NCBI GenBank assembly: GCA_001603075.1
Contig: LVBB01000022.1
Span: 1-64,000, forward strand
Source: Phycisphaerales bacterium Planc_01
Lineage (GTDB): Bacteria; Planctomycetota; Phycisphaerae; Sedimentisphaerales; Anaerobacaceae
DNA: 64,000 nt
Direction: 5' to 3'
The position numbers and the translations under genes were made by a program. Shown piece after piece: positions 52,827 through 62,072 of the stretch; within the stretch, counting starts at the first letter, position 1; every line of letters begins with the position of its first letter. The notes beneath the pieces were generated by a model that did no database searches, had not been told where the DNA came from, and worked only from the letters and a program-made list of their open reading frames with translations.

Positions 52827-54770
52827 CTATTGCGCCCCCATTCTTTGCAGTTCCATCGTCGCCCTGGAGTCGCCTGTCTGCTGCGATTTTCGCAGCGTCT
52901 CGACAGCCCGTTCGGTTTGTCCCAGCCTCTGGTAGGCCATCCCGAGAAAGAGATACGCCGAGCCCAGGTCCGGATATGCCAGATCGATCGCCCGCGTCAG
53001 CAGGCGCACCGCCTGCTCGGTGGCCCCCGTCTGGAGCCGCACGGCCCCGAGCCAGAAGGTTGCCTGCGCATGGGCCGGATGAAGCCGTAACACCGCTTCG
53101 TAATCGGCCATGGCCCGACCCCACTGCTCTATCGCTCGATACGCGTCGGCGCGTTCGCATAGGGCCCGTACATTCGCCGCATCACCCTCGATGGCCGCGC
53201 TGAAATCTGCGATCGCCCCGGCCGGGTCTCCCATCTTCTGCTTCGCCATGCCTCGATTGATGAGGTAGTCGCCCTTGGGCCTGGCCTCGACCGCACGGTC
53301 AAAATCGGCCAGAGCCTCCTGCCAGCGGCCGAGATAGGCATGGCAGCCGCCACGATTGTTCCATGCAAGACCCGAACGGGGATTGAGCTGCAAAGCCCTG
53401 TCGAAATCGGCGATCGCCGCCTCATGGCGGCCTGCCTCGGCCTCGGCCAGACCGCGATTGAGCCAAGCGACCCAGAGGTCTGTCCGTTTGCTGATGACGT
53501 CGTTCCACAGCGTCAGACTGTCTTTCCAGACCGCGATTCGCCGGAATGTGGCATACAATAGAAGGACCATCACGACTGCCAGGCCCGTCAGTGCCGCCGT
53601 CTTTGAGATGCGGCTGCGCGAAGCGATCCGCACGACCAGAGTCCCGACAAGGAAGAACAGCCCGACACAGGGGACATAGGCGTAGCGATCGCAGACCATC
53701 AGCTCGCTGATCGGGACAACCTGGATTACCAGGACAAGCGAAGCGACCATGAACAGCGCCGCGAAGGCCAGGAGCCGGCGGTGCCTGCCGCTGAACCATA
53801 TTCCCACCGCCAGAGCCACCAGGACAAGGGGCGCCAGATAGAACAGGGCCGGCAGCCATCCATCCGCCTTGCTCGGAAACGGATAGAACACCGACAGGTT
53901 CGCCGGCCAGAGCAGCTTGCCGACGTACCACAGACACGAATAGCACACGATGCAGACCCGCTCCAGCAGCGAGTACCGCAAAGCGAAATCCTGAAGGTGG
54001 CCGGCGCCGCCGCGGGCGTACACCGCAATCGCGCCGAATACGATCGACAGCAGGACGAAGGGCGCCTTTTCGAGAAGGACCCGGCGGACCGGCCGCCGCC
54101 CCAGATACAGATCGATCACAACCAGCACCAGCGGGAGCGTCGCGGCACTGGACTTCGCCAACAGGGCCAGCAGAAACAACCCCCACACCATCGCCAGATG
54201 CCGCATCCTGCCGGATTTCGCATACGCCAGATAGACGATCAAACCCCCCAGGTAGAACGACGTCGAGAGCAGAATGCTCAGCGAGGAGACCCACGCCACA
54301 ACCTCGACTTGAAGTGGATGAATCGCAAACAGCGCCGCCACGATCAACGCGATGGCTGTCCGCTGCGACAGCGACCGGACCAGGACATATACCAGGAGGA
54401 TATTCGCCAGATGCAGCAGGACGTTGACCGTGTGGTAGCCCCTGGGGTCGAGCTCGAAGAAGCGGTACTGCACCGCGAAGACCAACGACGTGAGAGGCTG
54501 ATACAAGGAAACCGTGAAGCTGGAGAAGATGCGATTGAGACCCTCCGCCGACAAATCGCGGATCACCGGGTTGGCGACCACCTGCTTGTCGTCGTCCCAG
54601 TTGGTGAAGCCGTTGTCCAACGCCGGCAGATAGAGAAGCGCCGTGATGGCTACCACAAGCCCCACCCCCACCCGACGACGCCAACGCCCGGGCACTGCGT
54701 CTGTGCGTCCCGGTTCCCCTTTGGTTCTCACCGGCTGCCTGTGTATTCGCTTGCCTTTGCTCTGCGCCAT
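52827..54770 (-). CDS. Membrane protein with TPR repeats, TMTC/O-mannosyltransferase-like
   Basis: The 647-residue protein has about ten membrane helices (residues 35-405) and then 6-7 TPR repeats (about 425-640, for example AWLNRGLAEAEAGRHEAAIA). The first periplasmic loop contains GFTNWDDDKQVVANPVI, the block typical of TMTC and GT-C-type O-mannosyltransferases; the Asp-Asp pair is the likely catalytic acid. The acceptor is unknown. The start ATG has no strong ribosome site. Confidence 0.75.
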   Translation of the reverse strand: MAQSKGKRIHRQPVRTKGEPGRTDAVPGRWRRRVGVGLVVAITALLYLPALDNGFTNWDDDKQVVANPVIRDLSAEGLNRIFSSFTVSLYQPLTSLVFAVQYRFFELDPRGYHTVNVLLHLANILLVYVLVRSLSQRTAIALIVAALFAIHPLQVEVVAWVSSLSILLSTSFYLGGLIVYLAYAKSGRMRHLAMVWGLFLLALLAKSSAATLPLVLVVIDLYLGRRPVRRVLLEKAPFVLLSIVFGAIAVYARGGAGHLQDFALRYSLLERVCIVCYSCLWYVGKLLWPANLSVFYPFPSKADGWLPALFYLAPLVLVALAVGIWFSGRHRRLLAFAALFMVASLVLVIQVVPISELMVCDRYAYVPCVGLFFLVGTLVVRIASRSRISKTAALTGLAVVMVLLLYATFRRIAVWKDSLTLWNDVISKRTDLWVAWLNRGLAEAEAGRHEAAIADFDRALQLNPRSGLAWNNRGGCHAYLGRWQEALADFDRAVEARPKGDYLINRGMAKQKMGDPAGAIADFSAAIEGDAANVRALCERADAYRAIEQWGRAMADYEAVLRLHPAHAQATFWLGAVRLQTGATEQAVRLLTRAIDLAYPDLGSAYLFLGMAYQRLGQTERAVETLRKSQQTGDSRATMELQRMGAQ

Positions 54771-54872
54771 GCGATCTCGACCGATAACGGGAAATCACGA
54801 GCCAACCGTTCTGCACCCATCCCACATCAGCGACATGACCCGATCCTTCGGTGGCTGTGATCTGATGAGGCC

Positions 54873-54901
54873 ACTGTATCAGAGTCCGACCGCTGCGGCA
54901 A
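54873..54901 (-). promoter_or_regulatory. Promoter for TPR membrane protein
   Basis: On the minus strand TTGCCG (54901-54896), 17 bases and TACAGT (54878-54873), about 100 bases before ATG 54770. Confidence 0.4.
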
Positions 54902-54948
54902 CGGCACATCAGGCTCCTGAGGCGTAGCAGGAGCCCCGATCAAAAGGA

Positions 54949-54985
54949 AACGCCGCATACACTCCATGCGAGCGTACGCGGCGTT
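54949..54985 (-). terminator. Terminator after LamG gene
   Basis: On the minus strand an AACGCCGC/GCGGCGTT stem with a long loop is followed by TTCCTTTTG. A second stem, GGCTCCT/AGGAGCC, lies at 54911-54934. This is a moderately convincing Rho-independent terminator. Confidence 0.45.
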
Positions 54986-55045
54986 CTTCAATCGCGCGGC
55001 AAGATGCGATTCTGGCACGTCTGCCACGAGCCTGCGATTTACATA

Positions 55046-57619
55046 CTATTGTTCTACGGCCGGCTCCAGGGCCTTGACCTCCTCGGCCGAGAGGGCTCGG
55101 TCGTACACGCGGAAATCATCCAGGATGCCGTTGCAGTCCTCGTTGTCGCGATGGCCGCCGCCCAGGAACACGGTCGAGCCCGGATCGACCCACTCGGACT
55201 GGTTGCTGGTTACGAATTCGCCATTCATGTAGAGCAACTGGTCGACGACGGCCGGGTTGTCGGAACCTCGTTCCCAGGTCATCACGATGTGATACCAGTT
55301 CTGGGCTTCCATGAAATAGCCGCGGACGTAGCCTGTCTGTATCCGGCCGGCGAATTCGCCGCTGCCGTAGACCCACATCTCCCAGTCGTTGCCGTCGCCG
55401 CTGTTGTCGAGGATGCTGTTGTAGTTGTAGAGCATCGTCGGCTGGAACCACAGCGAGATCGTGCCCCGGCCGGCGTAGACGAAGTCGATCGCAACATAGT
55501 CATTGTCGGTGCTGCCGTCGGTCCCGGACAGTTGCAGAGCCTGTCCGTGGACGCCCTCGACGAACGCATGATCGCCGTCGACGCCATCTACCAGGTACGC
55601 GGGGAAACCACCGGCGACATCAACGACATCTCCATCGAGAGGCAGGTGAACGATCAGACCCGAATCCCCGAAGGGCCACACGTCGATGACGACGCTGTCG
55701 CTATCGGTGAATTGCCCATCGTCGGCGATCAGCGAAAACGTATACAAGCCCGGAACGGTGATGACCATGGTGGTCTGTGCGGCGGTCGGGTCCTCGATCG
55801 TCACGTCCGCGGGCCCGTCCACCATCTGCCACAATTGGGTGACTTCGCCGTTTGGACTGCCGTCGACGTCTTCGACACTGCCGGTCAGGATCACCGTCAC
55901 CGAGCCGGCCGGCGTGAGCCATACCGTCTGGTCTTCGCCCGCATCGGCGGACGGCGGCTTGTTGTCGGGATAGACCAATTCCAGAATTCTCTCGGGAGTG
56001 ATGGCCCGATCGAAGATCATCACTTCGTCAAACGTGCTGTTGCAGAACATGTTGTTGGGATGACCGCCGCCCAGGAAGAAGGTGGCGCCCGGATCGATCC
56101 AGGTGCCGGTCGTCTGCTCCATCAGAGCAGCGTTGACGTACAACTGCGTGGTGACCCGGCCGGGTTGATTGGGATCGCGCGCCCAGGTGCAGGCGAAGTG
56201 CCACCACCGGTCCTGGCCATTGCCGTCGCCGGCCAGGATATTGAGGTTGGCCGTCACCGCGGTATCGCTCTCCACGCGGAAACGGGCGCGCGAGTCGCCA
56301 TAAATCCACATCTCCCAATCATCGCCGTTGCCGGAGTTGTCGAAGATGGAGTGGTAATTATAGAAATTGAGGGGCTTGACCCACATCGCAATGGTGCCGC
56401 TGTCCGGCAGCACAAGGTCGAGAGCGACCCAGTCCCCTTCCTGCGTCAGATCGTCACTGAGCAGGTTCAAGCCCTGTCCAACCCGGGCCTCTGTGTACTC
56501 GGAAATCCCGTCGCGACCGTCCACGATCCTGCCCTTGTTGTTGTTTCCTGAGGCGTCGTTGACGTCCTGACCATTCCAGGGCTCTTCGAAATTCCAGTAC
56601 ACGATCAGGTCGTTGTAGTCATGGACCCAGGCACTGATCACGACGCGATCTCCGGCCACAAACTCGCCGTCGTCGGCCGACAGTTCCAGCGTGTACTGGC
56701 CGGGTGCAGTGATCGTGGCCGTAGCGGTCGCGCTGTCGGCCGGTTCGATCGCGACCGCATCCGGCCCGGCGACCTTCCGCCACACCACCGTCACGTTCGG
56801 ATCTTCATCCCTGATGGTGCCCACCAACTCGACCACCGCCATGCCGGTCTCGTCCAGCTCAACGGTCTGATTGGCGCCGGCGTCAACCGTCGGGGCGACA
56901 TTCTCACGCAGCACGGTGTCACCGGCCAGCCCGAGCGACAAGACCTCGCTGGCAGTCAGCGGTCGGTCCCAGATGGCCACCGTGGTGATGTCGATCGGCG
57001 CGTCGTCGCCATCCTGGTTGTATCCGGCGCAGAACAGCAGGAGCGTTTCGGCCAGGCTGTAACGCCCGTCGATCCCCTGCTGATTGCCCTTGAGGATCTC
57101 GACGCCATCGAAATATACGTCATGCCGAGCCCCGTTGTCGACGACGATCACCATCCGATACCAGATGTCCGCTTCGGTAGTGAAGCCGGCGGCGCTGGTG
57201 TAGCCGACGCTGCTGATGCCCACGGCGCCGGAGGAGTTGATGGTCCAGTCGGAATCGTCGGCGTTGGTCGGATCGGTCTGGAACAGGTCGTTGTACCCGT
57301 TGGGCGGATCGTTCAGGCTGCCGGGCAGGTACGCGAAATCGATCAGCAGGGTCCATTCGTTGACCTTGCTTCCCCCTCCGTTCGGAGCGATGCCGTGCGT
57401 GCAGACAAAGTAGCTGCCCTCGCCGATCGTGATCGCGCCGTCGTCGGCATCGACGCCGAAGATTTCCTCGATTGTTCCGACCAGTTCCAGCGGCGCGCCG
57501 ATCGTCGCAGCCGTGTGATCCGGACCGTTGAATTCCCACAGCCCTTTCGGCTCGGGAATCTGTGCCTGCCCCTGCGAGGCGCAGGCCGCCATGAGCAGTA
57601 ACCACGTGAGTCTTTTCAT
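55046..57619 (-). CDS. Secreted LamG/PKD-repeat protein
   Basis: The 857-residue protein has a signal peptide (about 1-22) and three LamG-like domains (about 25-250, 385-590, 690-855), separated by two PKD-like modules (NVAPTVDAGANQTVELD and KPPSADAGEDQTVWLT). The second and third LamG domains share blocks (HSIFDNSGNGDDWEMWIYG and NSILDNSGDGNDWEMWVYG), so they arose by duplication. No catalytic motif is seen; an adhesive or polysaccharide-binding role is likely. AAGGAG lies about 6 bases upstream of ATG 57619. Confidence 0.8.
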   Translation of the reverse strand: MKRLTWLLLMAACASQGQAQIPEPKGLWEFNGPDHTAATIGAPLELVGTIEEIFGVDADDGAITIGEGSYFVCTHGIAPNGGGSKVNEWTLLIDFAYLPGSLNDPPNGYNDLFQTDPTNADDSDWTINSSGAVGISSVGYTSAAGFTTEADIWYRMVIVVDNGARHDVYFDGVEILKGNQQGIDGRYSLAETLLLFCAGYNQDGDDAPIDITTVAIWDRPLTASEVLSLGLAGDTVLRENVAPTVDAGANQTVELDETGMAVVELVGTIRDEDPNVTVVWRKVAGPDAVAIEPADSATATATITAPGQYTLELSADDGEFVAGDRVVISAWVHDYNDLIVYWNFEEPWNGQDVNDASGNNNKGRIVDGRDGISEYTEARVGQGLNLLSDDLTQEGDWVALDLVLPDSGTIAMWVKPLNFYNYHSIFDNSGNGDDWEMWIYGDSRARFRVESDTAVTANLNILAGDGNGQDRWWHFACTWARDPNQPGRVTTQLYVNAALMEQTTGTWIDPGATFFLGGGHPNNMFCNSTFDEVMIFDRAITPERILELVYPDNKPPSADAGEDQTVWLTPAGSVTVILTGSVEDVDGSPNGEVTQLWQMVDGPADVTIEDPTAAQTTMVITVPGLYTFSLIADDGQFTDSDSVVIDVWPFGDSGLIVHLPLDGDVVDVAGGFPAYLVDGVDGDHAFVEGVHGQALQLSGTDGSTDNDYVAIDFVYAGRGTISLWFQPTMLYNYNSILDNSGDGNDWEMWVYGSGEFAGRIQTGYVRGYFMEAQNWYHIVMTWERGSDNPAVVDQLLYMNGEFVTSNQSEWVDPGSTVFLGGGHRDNEDCNGILDDFRVYDRALSAEEVKALEPAVEQ

Positions 57620-57660
57620 GCCTTTCTCCTTTTTGCTGAGTTGTGATGGGTGCCGCAGCT

Positions 57661-58413
57661 CTATTGAGTATTCAGAGGCGACAGACGCGCGCCGTCCGGT
57701 GCACAATACCGCCAGGAATCCTCCCGATGCACGGTCTGGACCTGACCGTCAAGGAATACCGCGTTCACAACCCCCTTCTCGGGATCGCGCGTCAGGTGGA
57801 AGGTGCCGAAGCTGTCCCACTTCTGATAAACGCACATGGCGGTATCGTTGAAGGCATAGATGTTGTACGGTTCGGTGATCCAGAGATTCTCTTCGGCGAA
57901 GAAGAAGACCTCCGAGTGACGTTTGATGCTGATGGCGTTCTTCAGACTGAGATAGGAGTTCATCGCGTAGTTGTAGTTCGGTTCGATCGGCACGCTCTCG
58001 ACATGCTGGGGGTGCGTCGGGCCGTACTCGTACGCAATTCGATAGAAGGACGGGCAGATATGGATGCCTTTGCCCTTGAGATAGGGCCAGAAGGGTCCGG
58101 CGTATTCCGGGTGCTTCTCGAGATCATAATCCGGGTTGTGCCAGCGGCAGTACCGGTGCGGCTCACCCCGGTACTCTTCGTGCTTGTTGTAGAAACTGGT
58201 CCAGGCGTCCGGCATCTTCCCGTTGTTGTCGTCGATATACATGAACGCCAGAACGCCATAGGATTTGAGATTCGACTTGCAGACGACGAATCGCGCCTGC
58301 TCTCTCGATCGATTCAGGGCCGGCACCAGAATGCCGATCAGGACTGCCATAATGGCAATTACGACCAACAGCTCGATCAACGTGAATCCCGTGTGTCGGT
58401 GGTTCCTCATCAT
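57661..58413 (-). CDS. Type II/IV prepilin-like protein
   Basis: The 250-residue protein has a canonical prepilin leader [20 protein letters not shown], with cleavage expected after Gly and Glu at +5. The helix ends in [19 protein letters not shown], typical of planctomycete DUF1559-like pseudopilins, and [13 protein letters not shown] carries the C-terminal DG motif. Such proteins may assemble or escort secreted enzymes through a type II-like system. ATG 58413 has AGGA upstream. Confidence 0.85.
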   Translation of the reverse strand: MMRNHRHTGFTLIELLVVIAIMAVLIGILVPALNRSREQARFVVCKSNLKSYGVLAFMYIDDNNGKMPDAWTSFYNKHEEYRGEPHRYCRWHNPDYDLEKHPEYAGPFWPYLKGKGIHICPSFYRIAYEYGPTHPQHVESVPIEPNYNYAMNSYLSLKNAISIKRHSEVFFFAEENLWITEPYNIYAFNDTAMCVYQKWDSFGTFHLTRDPEKGVVNAVFLDGQVQTVHREDSWRYCAPDGARLSPLNTQ

Positions 58414-58778
58414 CCCATATCCTCTAAGCGACGCAGAGCATTGACATTCGATACGAAACACGCGTCTATTTACGGCATTCGTGTTTTGAGTTGATTAGGA
58501 TTGCATTTGAAATCTGTTGTGCCTCCATCTCCTGACACGGAGCGGACAGGACGAATCCCATCCACCTCGCGTCACCGGCATCCCTTGGCATCCACATTTC
58601 CTATACAATAACGGCACAAGAAAGACAAGCAAATTCGCCCCCCCTCTGCCCTGGATGCATGTCCGACCCATGTTTCGGATTGCTGGCACCGTTCGCCCAG
58701 GTATAATCAGATGCAACTCTGTGCATCGGGACGGGAAGTCTGTGTCAAAGGGACAGGTAGACCGAGTAGGAGACAGCC
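58414..58778 (+). other. Divergent intergenic region before CE15-SGNH gene
   Basis: The 365 bases hold the promoter at 58680-58707. A second plus-strand match (TTGACA 58441-58446, 18 bases, TCTATT 58465-58470) is present, with no gene nearby. No other gene is seen. Confidence 0.4.
58680..58707 (+). promoter_or_regulatory. Promoter for CE15-SGNH gene
   Basis: TTGCTG (58680-58685), 16 bases and a perfect TATAAT (58702-58707) lie about 70 bases before ATG 58779, which has TAGGAG upstream. Confidence 0.55.
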
Positions 58779-60908
58779 ATGTCCATGAGCCTGAAGGATT
58801 CGATTGCCTGTAGTGTCCTGGCGTTCCTGGCGACGATGGCCTCATCAAATCCGGCAGCCGTCGGCGGTGCGGGTCCGGCCGAGCCGGACGCCTACGACGA
58901 CCACCAGCACATGATGGACCAACTGGGGATCCGGGCCCTGCGTCCAGGCGAGAGCGGCCAGAATCAGGAGCGGTTCACCGAGGAGAAGGCCAATCCCTAC
59001 CACGACACGATGCCCGATGTGCTGACGATGAAGGACGGAACCAGGGTGACCAGGCCGGAGCAATGGGCCGCGAGGCGTGCGGAAATCGTCGAGGACTTCG
59101 AGCGTGAGGTGTACGGGCGGATTCCGCCGAACGTACCGAAGGTGACCTGGGAGGTGACGGCGACGACCGATGGCAACAGCGCAGGCATCCCGATCGTCAC
59201 CAGGACGCTGGTCGGTCACGTCGACAATTCGGCGTGCCCGCAGATCGCGGTGAACATCGCGGCGAGCTTCACCGTCCCGGCCGGAGCAACCGAGCCCGTA
59301 CCCATGATGCTGGAGTTTGGATTCGGCGGCTTTGGCGGCGGCCGTGGCGGGCCATCCTGGATGCAGCAGGCCATCGCCCACGGCTGGGGCTATGGCTTCA
59401 TCAATCCCGGCAGCATTCAGGCCGACAGGGGCGGCATGAGCCTGCGCCAGGGCATCATCGGCCTGACCAACAAGGGCGAGCCTCGCCAGCCTGACCAATG
59501 GGGCGCCCTGCGGGCCTGGGGCTGGGGCGTCAGCCGGCTGATCGACTTTTTCGAGGCCAACCCCGACGTCAAGGTGGACGCGAGGAAGGTCGGCATCGAG
59601 GGCGTCTCCCGCTTTGGGAAGGCCGCATTGGTCGCGGCCGCTTTCGACGAGCGCATCGCGGTCGCCTTTGTCGCCTCCTCAGGCGAAGGCGGCGCGAAAC
59701 TGCATCGGCACATCTTCGGCGAGGCGCTCGAGAACCTCACCGGCAAGGGCGAATATCACTGGATGGCCGGCAATTTCCTCAAGTACGGCGCATCCGATCC
59801 CTGCATGACGGCGGCCGATCTGCCGGTGGACTCGCACGAGCTGATCGCCCTGTGCGCCCCGCGTCCGTGCTTCATCAGCTACGGAGTCCCTCCGGGCGAT
59901 CCGCCTTGGGTGGATGCCCGTGGCAGCTTCATGGCCGGCGTGCTGGCCGGCCCGGTATACGAACTCCTGGGCAGGAAGGGTTTCGGCACGCCGGGCAACT
60001 ACCTGACCGACCCGATGCCTCCGGTTGGAACGTTGACCGGAGGCGAGTTGGCCTGGCGCCAGCACGAAGGCGGCCACACGTCGGGCCCCAACTGGCCGGT
60101 CTTCTTCGAATGGATAGGACGGTACATCAAGGCCCCGCCGCTGCCGGCGGCGGCATCCACCGAACTCGCTGCCGTTCGATCCGTCGAACGCACGGACCAG
60201 AACTCGCGAACCGCCCATGCCCAGTTGCTCGACAAGGCCCGCAAGGGCCGCATCGATGTCTACTTCGAAGGCGATTCCATCACGCGCCGCTGGGGAGCGT
60301 TGGACTATCCCCAGTTGCTGGCCAACTGGAGAGAGAACTTCTTCGGCTGGAACGCGGCGAATTTCGCCTGGGGCGGCGACGGCACCCCGAACATCCTCTG
60401 GCGTCTGGAGAACGGAGAACTCGACAACGTTCATCCCAAGGTGATTGTGCTCATGGCCGGCACCAACGACGTCGGCGGCTCGCCCTCACGCGGGGCCGAC
60501 GATCCGAGGATCGCAAAAGTGACTGCAGGCATCGAGGCCATTCTGAACATCTGCCGCAAGAGGGCGCCCCAGGCCACGATCATCCTGACGGGCATCACCC
60601 CTCGCAACGACCGCTCCGCCAATCCCACGGCGGTCATGCCCGTGATCGCCAGGATCAACGGGAACATCGCCAAGCTCGCCGACGGCAAGACGATCCGCTA
60701 TCTCAACATCAACGACCAGCTCGCCGACCAGGACGGCAGGCTATACGACGGAATGACGGTCGATGGGCTGCACCTGTCGCTCAAGGGCTACCAGGTCTGG
60801 GCCGACGCCCTGAAACCGATCCTGATCGAACTGCTCGGCCCGCCCGCCGACGAGGACCACGCCCCGCCCCCCACCGGCGATCCCAGCGCAGCGCTCAAGC
60901 AGCCATAG
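58779..60908 (+). CDS. CE15 glucuronoyl esterase-like domain fused to SGNH hydrolase
   Basis: The 709-residue exported protein has a signal peptide (about 1-27). The N-terminal alpha/beta-hydrolase (about 60-440) has GVSRFGKAAL with nucleophile Ser277 in the CE15 motif and a downstream QHEGGHTSGPN His block. The C-terminal SGNH hydrolase (about 485-690) has FEGDSIT (Ser500), WGGDGTPN, MAGTNDVG and DGLHLS. CE15 enzymes cleave glucuronoyl esters that link lignin to xylan; SGNH domains often remove acetyl groups, so the two may act together on hemicellulose. The specificity is inferred. Confidence 0.85.
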   Translation: MSMSLKDSIACSVLAFLATMASSNPAAVGGAGPAEPDAYDDHQHMMDQLGIRALRPGESGQNQERFTEEKANPYHDTMPDVLTMKDGTRVTRPEQWAARRAEIVEDFEREVYGRIPPNVPKVTWEVTATTDGNSAGIPIVTRTLVGHVDNSACPQIAVNIAASFTVPAGATEPVPMMLEFGFGGFGGGRGGPSWMQQAIAHGWGYGFINPGSIQADRGGMSLRQGIIGLTNKGEPRQPDQWGALRAWGWGVSRLIDFFEANPDVKVDARKVGIEGVSRFGKAALVAAAFDERIAVAFVASSGEGGAKLHRHIFGEALENLTGKGEYHWMAGNFLKYGASDPCMTAADLPVDSHELIALCAPRPCFISYGVPPGDPPWVDARGSFMAGVLAGPVYELLGRKGFGTPGNYLTDPMPPVGTLTGGELAWRQHEGGHTSGPNWPVFFEWIGRYIKAPPLPAAASTELAAVRSVERTDQNSRTAHAQLLDKARKGRIDVYFEGDSITRRWGALDYPQLLANWRENFFGWNAANFAWGGDGTPNILWRLENGELDNVHPKVIVLMAGTNDVGGSPSRGADDPRIAKVTAGIEAILNICRKRAPQATIILTGITPRNDRSANPTAVMPVIARINGNIAKLADGKTIRYLNINDQLADQDGRLYDGMTVDGLHLSLKGYQVWADALKPILIELLGPPADEDHAPPPTGDPSAALKQP

Positions 60909-61401
60909 GGAACGCTCTTGAACAACCCCTGCGACCAAGGCCCCATCGCCGCAAAGCGCGCATGACAAGGGCCTGTATCGTTGGCGCTTGGCACTTGGCG
61001 GTCTTGCTTATTGACTCAAAAATCAACATTGCCAAGTGCCAAGCGACAGACACACAGGCACGCTGTCACGCGCGGAATGACAAAGGGGCTGTGTCGTTGT
61101 CGTTTGTCGCTTGGCGGTCTTGCTTATTGACTCAAAAATCCACATTGCCAAGTGCCAAGCGACAGACACACAGGCACGTTGTCACGCGCGGAATGACAAA
61201 GGGGCTGTGTCGTTGTCCTTTGTCGCTTGGCGGTCTTGCTTATTGACTCAAAAATCAACATTGCCAAACGACAAGCGACAGGAACACAGGCACGTTGTCA
61301 TGCGCGCTTGGAGTGATGCTGTCAGGCGTGATCTTGCCTGAGCGTAGGATGCCCGGCGGGGGCGAATGATGATTCGCCCCTGCTTCGGAGAGCTCAAGGC
61401 A
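60909..61401. other. Intergenic region with tandem hairpin repeats
   Basis: The 493 bases hold no supported gene; frames that run through the repeat are artefacts. The repeat array is listed separately. Confidence 0.6.
60961..61307. repeat. Three tandem ~116-bp units with hairpin arms
   Basis: Units start at 60961, 61076 and 61192 (periods 115 and 116 bases) and are 80-95% alike by eye. Each has a core (GGTCTTGCTTATTGACTCAA) flanked by inverted arms. In unit 1 the arms CGCTTGGCACTTGGC and GCCAAGTGCCAAGCG are perfect complements; arms in units 2 and 3 are imperfect. No transposase is adjacent. Confidence 0.85.
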
Positions 61402-61716
61402 TCAGTCGGCGAACAGCTCAGCCAGGGTGTTGAGGAGATTCTGGCGCGTCTTGCCGGAGACGGCACCGACCTTCTCGACAAGACGTTGTTTGTCCACGGT
61501 TCGGATCTGATCGACGGCGGCCACGCCGGGCTTGCCGGCGACCTTCGTGGCGACTCGAAACGGATACGTCTTGCCCATCGTCAATGGGACCACGATCACG
61601 GTGCGCAGGTGCTTGTTCAACTCATCCGGACTGACAATGACGGCTGGTCGGGTCTTCTGGATCTCGCTGCCGATGGTGGGATCGAGGTTGACCAACCAGA
61701 CTTCGAATCGGTTCAT
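61402..61716 (-). CDS. mazF: MazF/PemK-family endoribonuclease toxin
   Basis: The 104-residue protein has the MazF fold signatures FEVWLVNLDPTIGSEIQKTR and AVIVSPDELN, VVPLT and VDQIRTVDKQRL. MazF toxins cleave mRNA at short sequences. ATG 61716 overlaps the antitoxin stop (ATGA); a GTG at 61722 is possible but less likely. The pair lies between the tandem repeats and the rml operon. Confidence 0.9.
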   Translation of the reverse strand: MNRFEVWLVNLDPTIGSEIQKTRPAVIVSPDELNKHLRTVIVVPLTMGKTYPFRVATKVAGKPGVAAVDQIRTVDKQRLVEKVGAVSGKTRQNLLNTLAELFAD

Positions 61717-61958
61717 TCCCACGATCCTTCGAAGTCATTCAAGGCGCCGTCCCAATCGGCCAAGTCATCTTGACCGGCGTCATGGCATGCCTGCGCAGCG
61801 GCCCCCCATCCGGCCCGGGCCGGACGCGCGGAAGAGAGAATGACTTTGCCGTCTTTGACTTCCAGGTCGATCTCGTCTTCCAGACCCGCCTGCTCGATCA
61901 CCGCCTTCGGCAGGCGAACACCCTTGGAGTTCCCGATTCGTATCAGCGGTATCAGCAT
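61713..61958 (-). CDS. mazE: MazE-type AbrB-fold antitoxin
   Basis: The 81-residue protein begins with an AbrB/SpoVT DNA-binding fold (LIRIGNSKGVRLPKAVIEQA, LEDEIDLEVKDGKVIL) and ends in an acidic tail that should bind MazF. It is expected to repress its own operon. AAGG is about 8 bases before the ATG. Confidence 0.88.
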   Translation of the reverse strand: MLIPLIRIGNSKGVRLPKAVIEQAGLEDEIDLEVKDGKVILSSARPARAGWGAAAQACHDAGQDDLADWDGALNDFEGSWE

Positions 61959-62003
61959 ATCCAGACCTTTCCTATTCGAGACGCCGGCGGCAGACGTAAT
62001 TAC

Positions 62004-62032
62004 AATATACCCACTCTCTGCGCCACGGGCAA
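62004..62032 (-). promoter_or_regulatory. mazEF promoter
   Basis: On the minus strand TTGCCC (62032-62027), 17 bases and TATATT (62009-62004) lie about 45 bases before mazE. Confidence 0.55.
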
Positions 62033-62072
62033 GGGAAAAGTGGCAGAACCGACGGGCGGGCGGGGTCGGCGG

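Noticed and set aside
58441-58470. Second plus-strand promoter match with TTGACA
   Set aside because: The -10 box is weak, the spacer is 18 bases, and no gene starts within 300 bases; kept only as a note.
61111-61341. 76-codon frame across the tandem repeats
   Set aside because: It simply reads through repeat units 2 and 3; its repeated peptide follows the DNA repeat.
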